Below are positions 1 to 7,529 of a stretch of 16,551 nt of DNA, in pieces. The stretch spans positions 1 through 16,551 of the forward strand of contig CADCVT010000412.1 in the NCBI GenBank assembly GCA_902806215.1, given 5' to 3'. The stretch's first letter is position 1. Each line of letters begins with the position of its first letter. Both the position numbers and the translations under genes were made by a program. The stretch comes from an uncultured Solirubrobacteraceae bacterium (GTDB lineage: Bacteria > Actinomycetota > Thermoleophilia > Solirubrobacterales > Solirubrobacteraceae). Under the pieces are notes generated by a model that was given only the letters and a program-made list of their open reading frames with translations, searched no databases and was not told the DNA's origin.

Positions 1-1
1 C

Positions 2-3000
2 ACGCAGCCGCGGCGACTCGCGGCGCGCACGGTGGCGGAGCGCATCGCGGAGGAGCTCGGCGTCGAGCTCGGCACCGCGGTCGGCTACGCGGTGCGCTTC
101 ACCGACCGCTCGCGCGAGGACACGCTCGTGCGGCTGATGACGGACGGCCTCCTGCTCGCCGAGATCCAGCACGACCGGCTGCTGCGCCGCTACGACACGA
201 TCATCGTCGACGAGGCCCACGAGCGCTCGCTCAACGTCGACTTCCTGCTCGGCTACCTCAAGCGGATCCTCCCGCAGCGGCCCGACCTGAAGGTGATCAT
301 CACGAGCGCGACGATCGACCCGCAGCGCTTCGCCGCGCACTTCGGCGAGGACGTGCCGGTCGTCGAGGTCAGCGGGCGGACGTACCCGGTCGAGGTGCTC
401 TACCGCGAGCCGGCCGAGGGCACCGACCCCGTCGACGCGATCGGCGACGCGGTGGCCGAGCTCGTGCGGTCGACCTCCGGCGACGTGCTCGTGTTCCTCA
501 GCGGCGAGCGCGAGATCCGCGACACCGCCGACGCGCTGCGCGGGCGCTTCGGGGAGAAGCTCGACGTGCTGCCGCTGTTCGCGCGGCTCTCGACGCGCGA
601 ACAGTCGCTGATCTTCAAGCCGCACTCGGGCCGCCGCGTCGTGCTCGCGACGAACGTGGCGGAGACGTCGCTGACCGTGCCGGGGATCCGGTCGGTCGTC
701 GACCCCGGCACCGCGCGGATCAGCCGCTACAGCGCGCGGCTGAAGGTGCAGCGGCTGCCGATCGAGCCGGTCTCCCAGGCGTCGGCCGACCAGCGCAAGG
801 GCCGCTGCGGGCGCGTCGCTCCCGGCGTGTGCATCCGGCTCTACTCCGAGGAGTCCTTCGACGAGCGCCCGCGCTACACCGACCCGGAGATCCTGCGCAC
901 GAACCTCGCGTCGGTGCTCCTGCAGATGGCGTCGCTCGGGCTCGGGGAGATCGAGCAGTTCCCGTTCCTCGACCCGCCCGACCGCCGCCAGGTCCGCGAC
1001 GGGCTGAACCTGCTCGACGAGCTCGGTGCGCTGCGCGAGGACGGACGGCTGACGACGATCGGCCGGTCGCTCGCGCAGCTGCCGGTCGACCCGCGGCTCG
1101 GGCGGATGGTGCTCGAGGCCGACGCGCTCGGGTGCGCCGACGAGGTCATCGTCATCGCCGCCGCGCTGTCGATCCAGGACCCGCGCGAGCGTCCCGCCGA
1201 GTTCCAGGCGCAGGCCGACCAGTCGCACGCGCGGTTCGCCGACGAGGCCTCGGACTTCATCGCCTTCCTCAACCTGTGGCGCTACGTCAAGGAGCAGCAG
1301 CGCGCGCTGTCGAGCAACCAGTTCCGCAAGAAGCTCAAGAGCGAGTACCTGCACCATCTGCGGGTGCGCGAATGGCAGGACCTCGTCTCGCAGCTTCGGC
1401 GCTCCGCGCGCGAGGCGCGCGTGACGATCAACCGCGAGCCCGCCGAGCCGGTGCTCATCCACCGCGCCGTGCTGGCCGGGCTGCTCTCGCACGTGGGGAT
1501 GAAGGACGTCGCGCGGCGCGAGTACGTCGGCGCGCGCGGCGCGCGCTTCTCCGTGTGGCCCGGCTCCTCCCTGTCGCGCAAGCAGCCGCCGTGGCTCATG
1601 GCCGCGGAGCTCGTCGAGACGTCGCGGCTGTGGGGACGCGACTGCGCGCGGATCGACCCGCGGTGGATCGAGCCTCTGGCGTCGCATCTCGTCAAGCGCT
1701 CGTACAGCGACCCGCGCTGGGACCGCGAGCGCGGCTCCGTCGTCGCCACCGAGCGGGTGACGCTGTACGGGCTGCCGATCGTCGCGGGGCGGCCGGTGCA
1801 GTACTCGGCGATCGAGCCGGAGGTGTCGCGGGAGCTGTTCCTCCGGCGGGCGCTCGTCGAGCGCGACTGGGAGACGCGGCACGAGTTCTTCGCCGAGAAC
1901 GAGCGGCTGCTCGACGAGGTCGCGGCGCTCGAGGAGCGGACCCGGCGGCGCGACATCGTGGTCGGCGACGACGTGCTCTTCGCGTTCTTCGACGAGCGCG
2001 TGCCCGCCGACGTCGTCAGCGGCCGGCACTTCGATCGCTGGTGGAAGAAGGAGCGCCAGCGCTCGCCCTCGCTGTTGACGTACACGCCGGAGCTGCTCGT
2101 GCGCGGGCCGGTCGACGACGGCGGGCGGCCAGACGTGTGGAAGCAGGGCGAGCTCGTATTGCCGCTGTCGTACCGCTTCGAGCCGGGGACGCCGGGCGAC
2201 GGCGCGACGGTCCACGTGCCGCTGCGCGCGCTGGTGTCGCTGCGGTCGGCCGGGTTCGACTGGCTCGTGCCGGCGTTCCGCCTGGAGCTCGTGACCGCGC
2301 TGATCCGGTCGCTGCCGAAGGAGGTGCGGCGCGCGCTCGTCCCTGCGCCCGACGTGGCCGAGGACGTGGTCGCGCGGTTGAAGCCGCGGCGTGGGCGGAT
2401 CGTCGACGCGGTCGCAACCGCGTTGTCGGAGGCGCGCGGCGTCCGCGTGGACCCGGCGTGGTTCGACGTGTCGAAGCTCCCGCCGCACCTGCGGATGACG
2501 TTCCGCGTCGAGGACGCGTCCGGTGCGGTCGTGGCCGAGGGCGACGACCTCGAGGCGCTGAAGGCGTCGGTCGCGCCTCGCCTGCGGGCGGAGCTGACGG
2601 CGGCGACCGCGTCGCTGTCTCGGACGGGGTCGGTCGCGTGGGACTTCGGGACGATCCCGCGGGCGGTCGCGCTCCCGGGGACGGGGCAGGCGGTGCGCGC
2701 GTATCCGGCGTTGGTCGACGAGGGCTCGTCGGTCGGGCTGCGGTCGTTCGACTCGGCCGGCGCGCAGAGCGCGTCGATGTGGGCGGGGACGCGGCGGCTG
2801 CTGCTCCTCGGGATCCCGTCGCCGGTGAAGTGGGTGACAGGGCGCCTGTCGTCGGCCGAGCAGCTCGCGCTGGCGGTCGCGCCGCACGGGAGCGTCGGAG
2901 CCGTGCTCGAGGACGCGGTCGTCGCAGCGACCGATGCGCTGATGGCGTCGGGCGGCGGGCCGGCGTGGGACGCGGACGGCTTCGCGCGGCTGCGCGACCA

Positions 3001-3475
3001 TGTCGCGGGATCCCTCGCCGAGACGACGCTCTCGGTGCTGCGCGCGGTCGTGGGCGTGCTCGACGCCGAGCGCGAGGTGCGGCGGCGGATGGAGACGCTG
3101 ACCGGCGACGCTCATCAGCCGGCCGTCCGGGACGTCGCGTTCCAGGTCGCGCGGCTCGTCTCCCCCGGGTTCGTCGCGCGCGCCGGCGCCTCACGGCTCG
3201 CCGACGTCGAGCGCTACCTGCGCGCCGCCGAGCGCCGCCTCGAACGCCTCCCCACCGCGGTCGCCGTCGACCGCGACCGGATGGCCGCCGTCCACGAGCT
3301 CGAGGGGCTCTACAACGCGCGCCTCGACGCGTGGCCCGACGGCACCCCGCTCCCGCCCGAGCTCCGCGCAGTCCGCTGGATGCTCGAGGAGCTCCGCGTC
3401 TCCCAGTTCGCCCAGGGCCTCGGCGTCAAGGGAGCGGTCTCCGCGAAGAAGATCCGCAAGACCATCCAATCCTGA
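2..3475 (+). CDS. hrpA: ATP-dependent RNA helicase HrpA (DEAH box), 5'-truncated by the window edge
   Basis: A DEAH-family RNA helicase, expected to unwind RNA or remodel ribonucleoproteins using ATP. The frame is open from base 2 and begins in motif Ia (TQPRR), so the true start and the P-loop lie upstream. The GTG at 32 is only the first internal start codon. Counting from base 32: motif II DEAH at residues 60-63, SAT at 92-94, motif V (LATNVAETSLTVPGI) at 205-219 and motif VI QRKGRCGR at 254-261. After these come the winged-helix/ratchet region, an OB-like segment, and a long C-terminal half matching the DUF3418 tail of bacterial HrpA (for example WKQGELVLPLSYRFEPGT). E. coli HrpA is about 1300 residues; 1147 plus ten are visible, so roughly the first 100-150 are missing. 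It ends in TGA, which is also the first three bases of a palindrome. The gene downstream is convergent. Family assignment is firm; the cellular role is family knowledge only. Confidence 0.95.
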   Translation, partial: TQPRRLAARTVAERIAEELGVELGTAVGYAVRFTDRSREDTLVRLMTDGLLLAEIQHDRLLRRYDTIIVDEAHERSLNVDFLLGYLKRILPQRPDLKVIITSATIDPQRFAAHFGEDVPVVEVSGRTYPVEVLYREPAEGTDPVDAIGDAVAELVRSTSGDVLVFLSGEREIRDTADALRGRFGEKLDVLPLFARLSTREQSLIFKPHSGRRVVLATNVAETSLTVPGIRSVVDPGTARISRYSARLKVQRLPIEPVSQASADQRKGRCGRVAPGVCIRLYSEESFDERPRYTDPEILRTNLASVLLQMASLGLGEIEQFPFLDPPDRRQVRDGLNLLDELGALREDGRLTTIGRSLAQLPVDPRLGRMVLEADALGCADEVIVIAAALSIQDPRERPAEFQAQADQSHARFADEASDFIAFLNLWRYVKEQQRALSSNQFRKKLKSEYLHHLRVREWQDLVSQLRRSAREARVTINREPAEPVLIHRAVLAGLLSHVGMKDVARREYVGARGARFSVWPGSSLSRKQPPWLMAAELVETSRLWGRDCARIDPRWIEPLASHLVKRSYSDPRWDRERGSVVATERVTLYGLPIVAGRPVQYSAIEPEVSRELFLRRALVERDWETRHEFFAENERLLDEVAALEERTRRRDIVVGDDVLFAFFDERVPADVVSGRHFDRWWKKERQRSPSLLTYTPELLVRGPVDDGGRPDVWKQGELVLPLSYRFEPGTPGDGATVHVPLRALVSLRSAGFDWLVPAFRLELVTALIRSLPKEVRRALVPAPDVAEDVVARLKPRRGRIVDAVATALSEARGVRVDPAWFDVSKLPPHLRMTFRVEDASGAVVAEGDDLEALKASVAPRLRAELTAATASLSRTGSVAWDFGTIPRAVALPGTGQAVRAYPALVDEGSSVGLRSFDSAGAQSASMWAGTRRLLLLGIPSPVKWVTGRLSSAEQLALAVAPHGSVGAVLEDAVVAATDALMASGGGPAWDADGFARLRDHVAGSLAETTLSVLRAVVGVLDAEREVRRRMETLTGDAHQPAVRDVAFQVARLVSPGFVARAGASRLADVERYLRAAERRLERLPTAVAVDRDRMAAVHELEGLYNARLDAWPDGTPLPPELRAVRWMLEELRVSQFAQGLGVKGAVSAKKIRKTIQS

Positions 3476-3520
3476 GGGGACAGTCCCCTCACAAAGTCGC
3501 TTGTGCGGGGACTGTCCCCT
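3475..3520. repeat. Perfect-arm palindrome pair forming a large hairpin (REP-like / bidirectional terminator)
   Basis: GGGGACAGTCCCC at 3476-3488 and its exact reverse complement GGGGACTGTCCCC at 3507-3519 are each palindromic around one central base. Together with CACAA (3490-3494) and TTGTG (3501-3505) they give a stem of about 19 pairs with one mismatch (3489/3506) and a six-base loop (3495-3500). The left copy is extended by the hrpA stop codon to TGAGGGGACAGTCCCCTCA (3473-3491). Each half could fold alone, or the whole could form one long stem. The position between converging genes suits a two-way terminator, but there is no T-run directly after the stem. Small GGGGAC/GTCCCC palindromes resemble REP/BIME units mobilised by RAYT (Y1) transposases; that origin is an inference. 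Confidence 0.85.
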
Positions 3521-3540
3521 TATCTTTGTCCCCTTATCTT
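3513..3540. repeat. Tandem 14-bp direct repeat (TGTCCCCTTATCTT x2)
   Basis: Bases 3513-3526 and 3527-3540 are identical and directly adjacent. The first copy overlaps the right arm of the hairpin at 3475-3520, so palindrome and tandem repeat are parts of one composite element. The second copy contains the TAA stop codon (3534-3536, minus strand) of the flavoenzyme gene. The AT-richer TTATCTT stretches stand out in this high-GC sequence. On the plus strand they give short pyrimidine-rich tracts after the stem, so they might help termination of hrpA. Confidence 0.85.
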
Positions 3541-4628
3541 CGGGGTGCCCCTCGGCTTGGGCCTGCTCCGAACTGCGCGGTCGGACGGAGGTCCACTCGA
3601 AGGGTGTCGGCCGCGAGCGCGGCGCCCAGCGCGGGTGCGTGCTTGAAGAGGTTGTTGCCCGCGACGAAGGACGCTCCTCCGGCCTCCCAGACGCCGATGC
3701 CGTCATGGCCCCAGGGCAGCTCGGTGACCCAGCAGTGGCGGACGCCGACGGGCTCCGGCTCGAGGCCGGGGAACCGGCGTGCGACGTACTCGACCGTCCG
3801 CTCGGCCTCGGCCGCGAGGCCCGGCTGGTCGGTGTCGCCGATCCCGATCGCGTAGTGCGCGTTGCCGGGAAGCGGGTCGCCGTAGGCACCGGCCTCCGTG
3901 TCGAGCACGCACGCCAGCCGCGGCGCCGGGCCATCGCGGAGCGCGAACGTCAGCCGCACGTGCACGGACTCGCGGACGGCGATGTCGAGGCCCGCGCCGC
4001 GCGCGAGGTCGGGCGTGCCGCGGCCCGCGCAGACGACGACGCGATCGTGCTCGACGGTGACCCCGCCGGCGCGCACCTCGACGCGGCCGGACGGCAGCAG
4101 CCGGACCGCGAGCACCTCGTCGGCGACGATCGCCTCGCCGAGCGACCGCGCGAGAGCAGCGACTGCCGCGCGGGTCCGGATGACCCCGCCGCCGGGATCC
4201 ACGAGACCGGAGATCGCGTCGGGGCCAGCAGCCGCGCCGGAAGAACCGACGGCGCTGGGGGCTGCTCGCGGCGCGAGGATCGGGAGCCAGTCCGTCGCGT
4301 CGTCGACGAGCCTCGCGTCGATCCCGGCGTCCTCGAGCACGCCGAGCCGGTCGCCGGCGGCCGGGCCGAGGACGACGACGCCGTCGCAGACGAGCAGCTC
4401 GGTCCCGAGCTCGGCCTCCCACGCGCGCCAGCCCTCCTTCGCCTCGACCGCCAGCGCGACGAGCCGCGGGTCAGCGTGCGCGTGGCGGAAGATCCGCGAG
4501 TCGCCGCCGGACTGCCCGTTGCCGGGCACGCCGCGCTCGTAGACCGTGACGGTGGCCCCGCGAGCACGGGCGGCGTACGCAGTCGCCAGCCCGACGATCC
4601 CCGCTCCGACGACGCCGATGTCGCTCAC
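3534..4628 (-). CDS. FAD-dependent amine/amino-acid oxidase of the DAO family (sarcosine oxidase-like)
   Basis: A 364-residue flavoenzyme that should oxidise a small amine, N-methyl amino acid or hydroxy acid, probably with O2 as acceptor. The N-terminal dinucleotide fold is GAGIVGLATAY (residues 8-18), followed by an acidic ERG (31-33). GQSGGDSRIFRHAHAD (37-52) matches the SHG-x-SR-x-IRHA region of monomeric sarcosine oxidase. HCWVT (298-302) aligns with the CxYT segment whose Cys carries covalent FAD in that family, so Cys299 may be the FAD attachment site. The usual family length is about 370-390. I chose the GTG at 4628 because the Rossmann motif begins six codons later; open frame upstream is shadow of the neighbour. 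The start lies two bases after the stop of the phosphodiesterase gene, which suggests translational coupling. A low-complexity Ala/Ser-rich linker (about 121-139) is odd. The last codons and TAA run into a repeat. The exact substrate is unknown; glycine oxidase or a G3P-type oxidase are alternatives. Confidence 0.85.
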   Translation of the reverse strand: MSDIGVVGAGIVGLATAYAARARGATVTVYERGVPGNGQSGGDSRIFRHAHADPRLVALAVEAKEGWRAWEAELGTELLVCDGVVVLGPAAGDRLGVLEDAGIDARLVDDATDWLPILAPRAAPSAVGSSGAAAGPDAISGLVDPGGGVIRTRAAVAALARSLGEAIVADEVLAVRLLPSGRVEVRAGGVTVEHDRVVVCAGRGTPDLARGAGLDIAVRESVHVRLTFALRDGPAPRLACVLDTEAGAYGDPLPGNAHYAIGIGDTDQPGLAAEAERTVEYVARRFPGLEPEPVGVRHCWVTELPWGHDGIGVWEAGGASFVAGNNLFKHAPALGAALAADTLRVDLRPTAQFGAGPSRGAPRR

Positions 4629-4630
4629 GC

Positions 4631-5710
4631 TCAGCGCAGGCGCGACGCGAGCGCGGAGCCGTCGCCCGCGAACCGGGCGGACTGCCGGCGTCCGCGCTCG
4701 ACGCACCCGAAGCGGTCGCTCGTCCGCCTCACGCCGCCGACCTTCACCGGCTTGCGCGGGAGGCCGATCCCGTGCGCCGCGTCGAGCAGGCACACGCGGC
4801 CGGACCGTGCGACGAGACGCGTCGCGACCGGCTCGTCGAGCGCGTCGGCCGTGACGTCCGGCAGGTTGATCTGCGCGCCGTCGGCGCCCATCGCGCGGGC
4901 GGCCAGCAGCTTGCGCGTCTCGACGTCGCCCTTCGCCCCGTCGTAGACGTTCGGGATCACCAGGCCGCACGCGTCGTGGATCGCCGCGACCTTGCCCGCG
5001 TCGTAGGACTCGAGGTCGGACCCGAACCAGCGGTACTGCACGCCGAGCGCGTAGAGCGACGCCGCCGGAAAGCGCGGGTCGAGGTTCGACCACATGATGT
5101 CGGCGTCGGGCGCGCTCGCGCGGACGAGCGCCGCCCGGCCCGGCTCGTACGGCAGGAACGCCGAGCGCCTGAAGACCTCCGGCCGGGACCGGACGAGCGC
5201 GGCGAACGCCGGCACGTTCGTCAGCGACTCCTTCATGTCGAGGTAGATGCCCGTGCCGGTCTCGGCGGCGAGGTCGAGGACCTCCTCGAACGTCGGCATC
5301 CGGGCCGGGTCGAACTCGCTGCCGCGCCACTTGTCGTTGTCGGCGACGTTCAGCGCGCGGGCCTGCTCGAAGGTCATCAGCCCGATCCGCCCGGTCCCGT
5401 CGGTCTTGGCGTCGACCTCGGGGTCGTGGAACGCGACGAACCGCCCGTCGAGCGTCTGCTGGACGTCGACCTCGATCATGTCGACGCCGTAGGCGATCGC
5501 GTAGCGGAAGGCGTCGAGCGTGTTCTCGGGCGCGAGCTCGCCGGCACCGCGGTGCGCGGCGGTGGTGAAGTTCGACGCGCCCGTGTCCGGCGTGGACGGC
5601 TTGCTCCAGCGCGAGGGGTCCGGCGTCTGCGTGCACGGCGCGGCCATCGCGGCAGCGGCCGGCGCCACGAGCGACAAGGAGACACCGAGGACGAGGAGCA
5701 GCGAGCGCAT
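4631..5710 (-). CDS. Secreted glycerophosphodiester phosphodiesterase (GDPD family)
   Basis: Hydrolyses glycerophosphodiesters (deacylated phospholipids) to glycerol-3-phosphate plus an alcohol, here outside the cytoplasmic membrane. The 359-residue product starts with a signal peptide: MR, a hydrophobic stretch to about residue 22, and a likely cleavage around AMA-AP (22-25). The GDPD barrel shows H53-R54, then E62-N63-T64 (PENT), E80 and D82 (IEVDV) and H95-D96 (FHDPEVD), the usual metal and catalytic set. A conserved LDMKES strand is at about 182-187. I chose the ATG at 5710 because it puts the charged MR directly before the hydrophobic core. An in-frame GTG at 5755 would add 15 residues; neither start has a clear Shine-Dalgarno. 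A Cys follows the cleavage area but is preceded by Pro, so it is not a lipobox. It sits between an acyltransferase and a flavin oxidase on the same strand, consistent with lipid turnover. Confidence 0.92.
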   Translation of the reverse strand: MRSLLLVLGVSLSLVAPAAAAMAAPCTQTPDPSRWSKPSTPDTGASNFTTAAHRGAGELAPENTLDAFRYAIAYGVDMIEVDVQQTLDGRFVAFHDPEVDAKTDGTGRIGLMTFEQARALNVADNDKWRGSEFDPARMPTFEEVLDLAAETGTGIYLDMKESLTNVPAFAALVRSRPEVFRRSAFLPYEPGRAALVRASAPDADIMWSNLDPRFPAASLYALGVQYRWFGSDLESYDAGKVAAIHDACGLVIPNVYDGAKGDVETRKLLAARAMGADGAQINLPDVTADALDEPVATRLVARSGRVCLLDAAHGIGLPRKPVKVGGVRRTSDRFGCVERGRRQSARFAGDGSALASRLR

Positions 5711-5757
5711 ACGGACTGCAACGACGCCCGGCCCCGCTTCCTTGCGGCTGTTCACAT

Positions 5758-5773
5758 CTGGGTCTCAGCCCAG
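5758..5773. other. Short inverted repeat overlapping the acyltransferase stop codon
   Basis: CTGGG (5758-5762) and CCCAG (5769-5773) form a five-pair stem with a six-base loop holding the minus-strand TGA (5767-5765). It falls in the 54-base gap between the acyltransferase and phosphodiesterase genes. There is no T-tract, and the stem is short, so at most it is a weak attenuator. It may be chance. Confidence 0.25.
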
Positions 5774-6646
5774 GACGGGCAGCGTGCGCTCGTCGGAGAG
5801 GTCCGACAGCGTGTCCTGCATCTCAGCCGTGACCTCCTCGTAGACGTCGTCGGGGTCCGGGTCCTTGCCGAAGCGGTCGCGCAGGTCGATGGGGTCCATG
5901 ACCTCGAGCGTGATCTTCGCCGGCAGCGGCAGGCGACCGGGAAGGTCGAGCAGGTTCACGCCGAACGGCGGCCCGAGCGACACCGGGAGCACCTTGATGC
6001 GCGCGAACTTGTCGAGGCCGGTCAGCTTCGCGGCGCGCTCGCCGCGGGTGACGAAGAGCGCGGTCTCCTGGCCGCCGACCGCGACGACGGGGACGATCGG
6101 CACGCCCTCCTCCAGCGCGAGGCGCACCCAGCCCTTGCGGCCGCCGAACTCGATCTTGTCGCCGTGCCACGAGGGCCGGAACGTCTCGTAGTCGCCGCCG
6201 GGGTAGACGAGCACCGGCGCGCCGAGCGCGAACGCCTTCTTCGCGTTGTCGTGGTTGGCGGCGAGCGTGCCGTACTTGCGGATGCCGGTGCCGGGGACGC
6301 GGACCGCGACGTCGTGGGCGAGCTGATGGAAGCGCCGGCACGGCCCGAACCTCTCGTAGAACTCGACGGCGAGGACGAACGTGTCGGCGATCAGCGTGCC
6401 GCCGGAGTGGTTGCCGACGAGCAGCGACGGCCCGTGCGGGATCTTCTCGAGGCCGCGGACCTCCGAGCGGAAGTACGTGTTGAACGCCGTCCGCCAGATC
6501 GGCAGCGTCGCGCGGATGTAGTCGGGATCCCACTCGTCGGGGTCGCTCCCGCCGAGGTCGCCGCGCAGGGCGTTCGCCCAGTCGCCCGCGACGTTCGCGC
6601 CCATCGCGGCCGCGCCGCGGACCGCCTGACCCAAGGGGTTCGCCAT
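5765..6646 (-). CDS. Lysophospholipid/glycerolipid acyltransferase (PlsC superfamily, MGAT/DGAT2-like branch)
   Basis: Predicted to transfer an acyl group from acyl-CoA or acyl-ACP to a glycerolipid or related alcohol at the inner membrane face. The product is 293 residues. NHSGG at 79-83 with D88 is the catalytic His/Asp motif in the spacing seen in the LPLAT MGAT-like branch rather than the HX4D of classic PlsC. YPGGDYE (148-154) replaces the FPEGTRS block, also as in that branch. GVPIVPVVAVGGQET (181-195) is the next conserved strand. No clear transmembrane helix is present. The start ATG at 6646 is supported by GGAGGGGAGG nine bases upstream. It is probably the first gene of an operon with the phosphodiesterase and the flavoenzyme. 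The product could make phosphatidic acid, triacylglycerol or another acylated lipid; the sequence does not decide. Confidence 0.88.
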   Translation of the reverse strand: MANPLGQAVRGAAAMGANVAGDWANALRGDLGGSDPDEWDPDYIRATLPIWRTAFNTYFRSEVRGLEKIPHGPSLLVGNHSGGTLIADTFVLAVEFYERFGPCRRFHQLAHDVAVRVPGTGIRKYGTLAANHDNAKKAFALGAPVLVYPGGDYETFRPSWHGDKIEFGGRKGWVRLALEEGVPIVPVVAVGGQETALFVTRGERAAKLTGLDKFARIKVLPVSLGPPFGVNLLDLPGRLPLPAKITLEVMDPIDLRDRFGKDPDPDDVYEEVTAEMQDTLSDLSDERTLPVLG

Positions 6647-6707
6647 GCATCGAGGCCTCCCCTCCGTGCCAGCTTCGAAAACACCGTCAGTACCGTCCCT
6701 GCCCGCG
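6647..6707. promoter_or_regulatory. Divergent intergenic region between the acyltransferase and cyclase genes
   Basis: These 61 bases separate two genes read in opposite directions, so both promoters must lie here or within the 5' ends of the genes. The strong ribosome binding site of the minus gene takes up 6656-6665. On the plus strand TACCGT (6691-6696) fits a TANNNT -10 box eleven bases before the cyclase ATG, but I find no convincing -35 at 16-18 bases from it. No operator is evident. Confidence 0.4.
6656..6665 (-). promoter_or_regulatory. Strong ribosome binding site of the acyltransferase gene
   Basis: GGAGGGGAGG on the minus strand ends nine bases before the ATG at 6646. It decides that start over other in-frame possibilities upstream. 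It is one of only two clear Shine-Dalgarno sequences in the window. Confidence 0.75.
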
Positions 6708-7481
6708 ATGTCGGACGGCAAGAAGCGACCCCTCGACCTGCTGCAGCGCCTCGACGGCCACCCGATGCTGCTCAAGGCCGCGCGGGGCCTGCGCGCGCGG
6801 CTGCCCGGCGACGTGAAGTACGGCGACCCGCTGTCGGTCGCCGGCGACGAGGCGCCGCAGGTGCTCGGGCGCCGGCTCGCCCAGCTCACGGCGAAGCAGC
6901 CGGGAGCGCTGCGAGAGCTCGGGTTCAGCGCGCTGCAGGTGTGGCAGTCGGTCTCCGAGGCGCAGGGCCGCGGGCGCGGCGACCGCGAGCTCGCGATCGT
7001 CTTCACCGACCTCGTCGCGTTCTCCTCGTGGGCGCTCGACGCGGGCGACGACCAGTCGGTCGAGCTGCTGCGCCGCGTCGGCGAGACCGCCGAGCCGATC
7101 ATCGAGGGAGCCGGCGGGCGCGTCGTCAAGCGCCTCGGCGACGGCCTCATGGCCGTCTTCGAGGAGCCGCACGACGCCGTCCGGGCCGCGCTCGAAGCCG
7201 CCGACGCGGTCGAGCGCATCCAGGTCGGCTCCTACCGGCCGCGCATGCGGGCCGGGGTCCACCTCGGCCGCCCGCGCAAGCTCGGCGCGGACTTCTTCGG
7301 CGTCGACGTCAACGTCGCCGCGCGCGTGGCCGCGGCGGCCGGCGCCGGCGAGGTGCTCGTGTCCGAGGCCGCACGCGAGCGCCTCGACGACGAGCAGGTC
7401 AGCGTCAGGCGCAAGTGGCGCTTCCGCGCGAAGGGCACCCCCAAGGACCTGCGCGTCTACGCCGCGTCGTCGCCGGGCTGA
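6708..7481 (+). CDS. Class III adenylate/guanylate cyclase
   Basis: Makes cAMP (or cGMP) from the nucleoside triphosphate. The C-terminal catalytic domain, about residues 92-257 of 257, carries the full active-site set. D101 in FTDLVAF and D145 in RLGDG are the two metal aspartates. K141 and D196 (DFFGVDVN) are at the purine-specifying positions, pointing to ATP. N202 and R206 in VNVAAR are the transition-state residues. The first 90 residues have no membrane segment and no domain I can name, so the enzyme is probably cytosolic and works as a homodimer. I prefer the ATG at 6708: an upstream ATG at 6645 would overlap the divergent acyltransferase start codon and add a Pro/Ser-rich, unstructured 21 residues. 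There is no obvious Shine-Dalgarno. The c-di-GMP signalling gene follows 48 bases downstream on the same strand, so co-transcription is likely. Confidence 0.9.
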   Translation: MSDGKKRPLDLLQRLDGHPMLLKAARGLRARLPGDVKYGDPLSVAGDEAPQVLGRRLAQLTAKQPGALRELGFSALQVWQSVSEAQGRGRGDRELAIVFTDLVAFSSWALDAGDDQSVELLRRVGETAEPIIEGAGGRVVKRLGDGLMAVFEEPHDAVRAALEAADAVERIQVGSYRPRMRAGVHLGRPRKLGADFFGVDVNVAARVAAAAGAGEVLVSEAARERLDDEQVSVRRKWRFRAKGTPKDLRVYAASSPG

Positions 7482-7529
7482 GCCCGATGGACGCTCAGGT
7501 TCTCTGGGCGAGCGGTCGACTACAGACTC

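Noticed and set aside
829..3855. Open frame of 1008 codons on the plus strand inside hrpA and beyond
   Set aside because: Its translation is an Arg/Ala/Gly/Pro-rich low-complexity string with no domain; it is a frame shadow of hrpA in very GC-rich DNA.
6645..6707. Longer start of the cyclase at ATG 6645
   Set aside because: It would overlap the divergent start codon at 6646-6644 and occupy the only space for both promoters; the added residues are Ser/Pro-rich with no conserved look.
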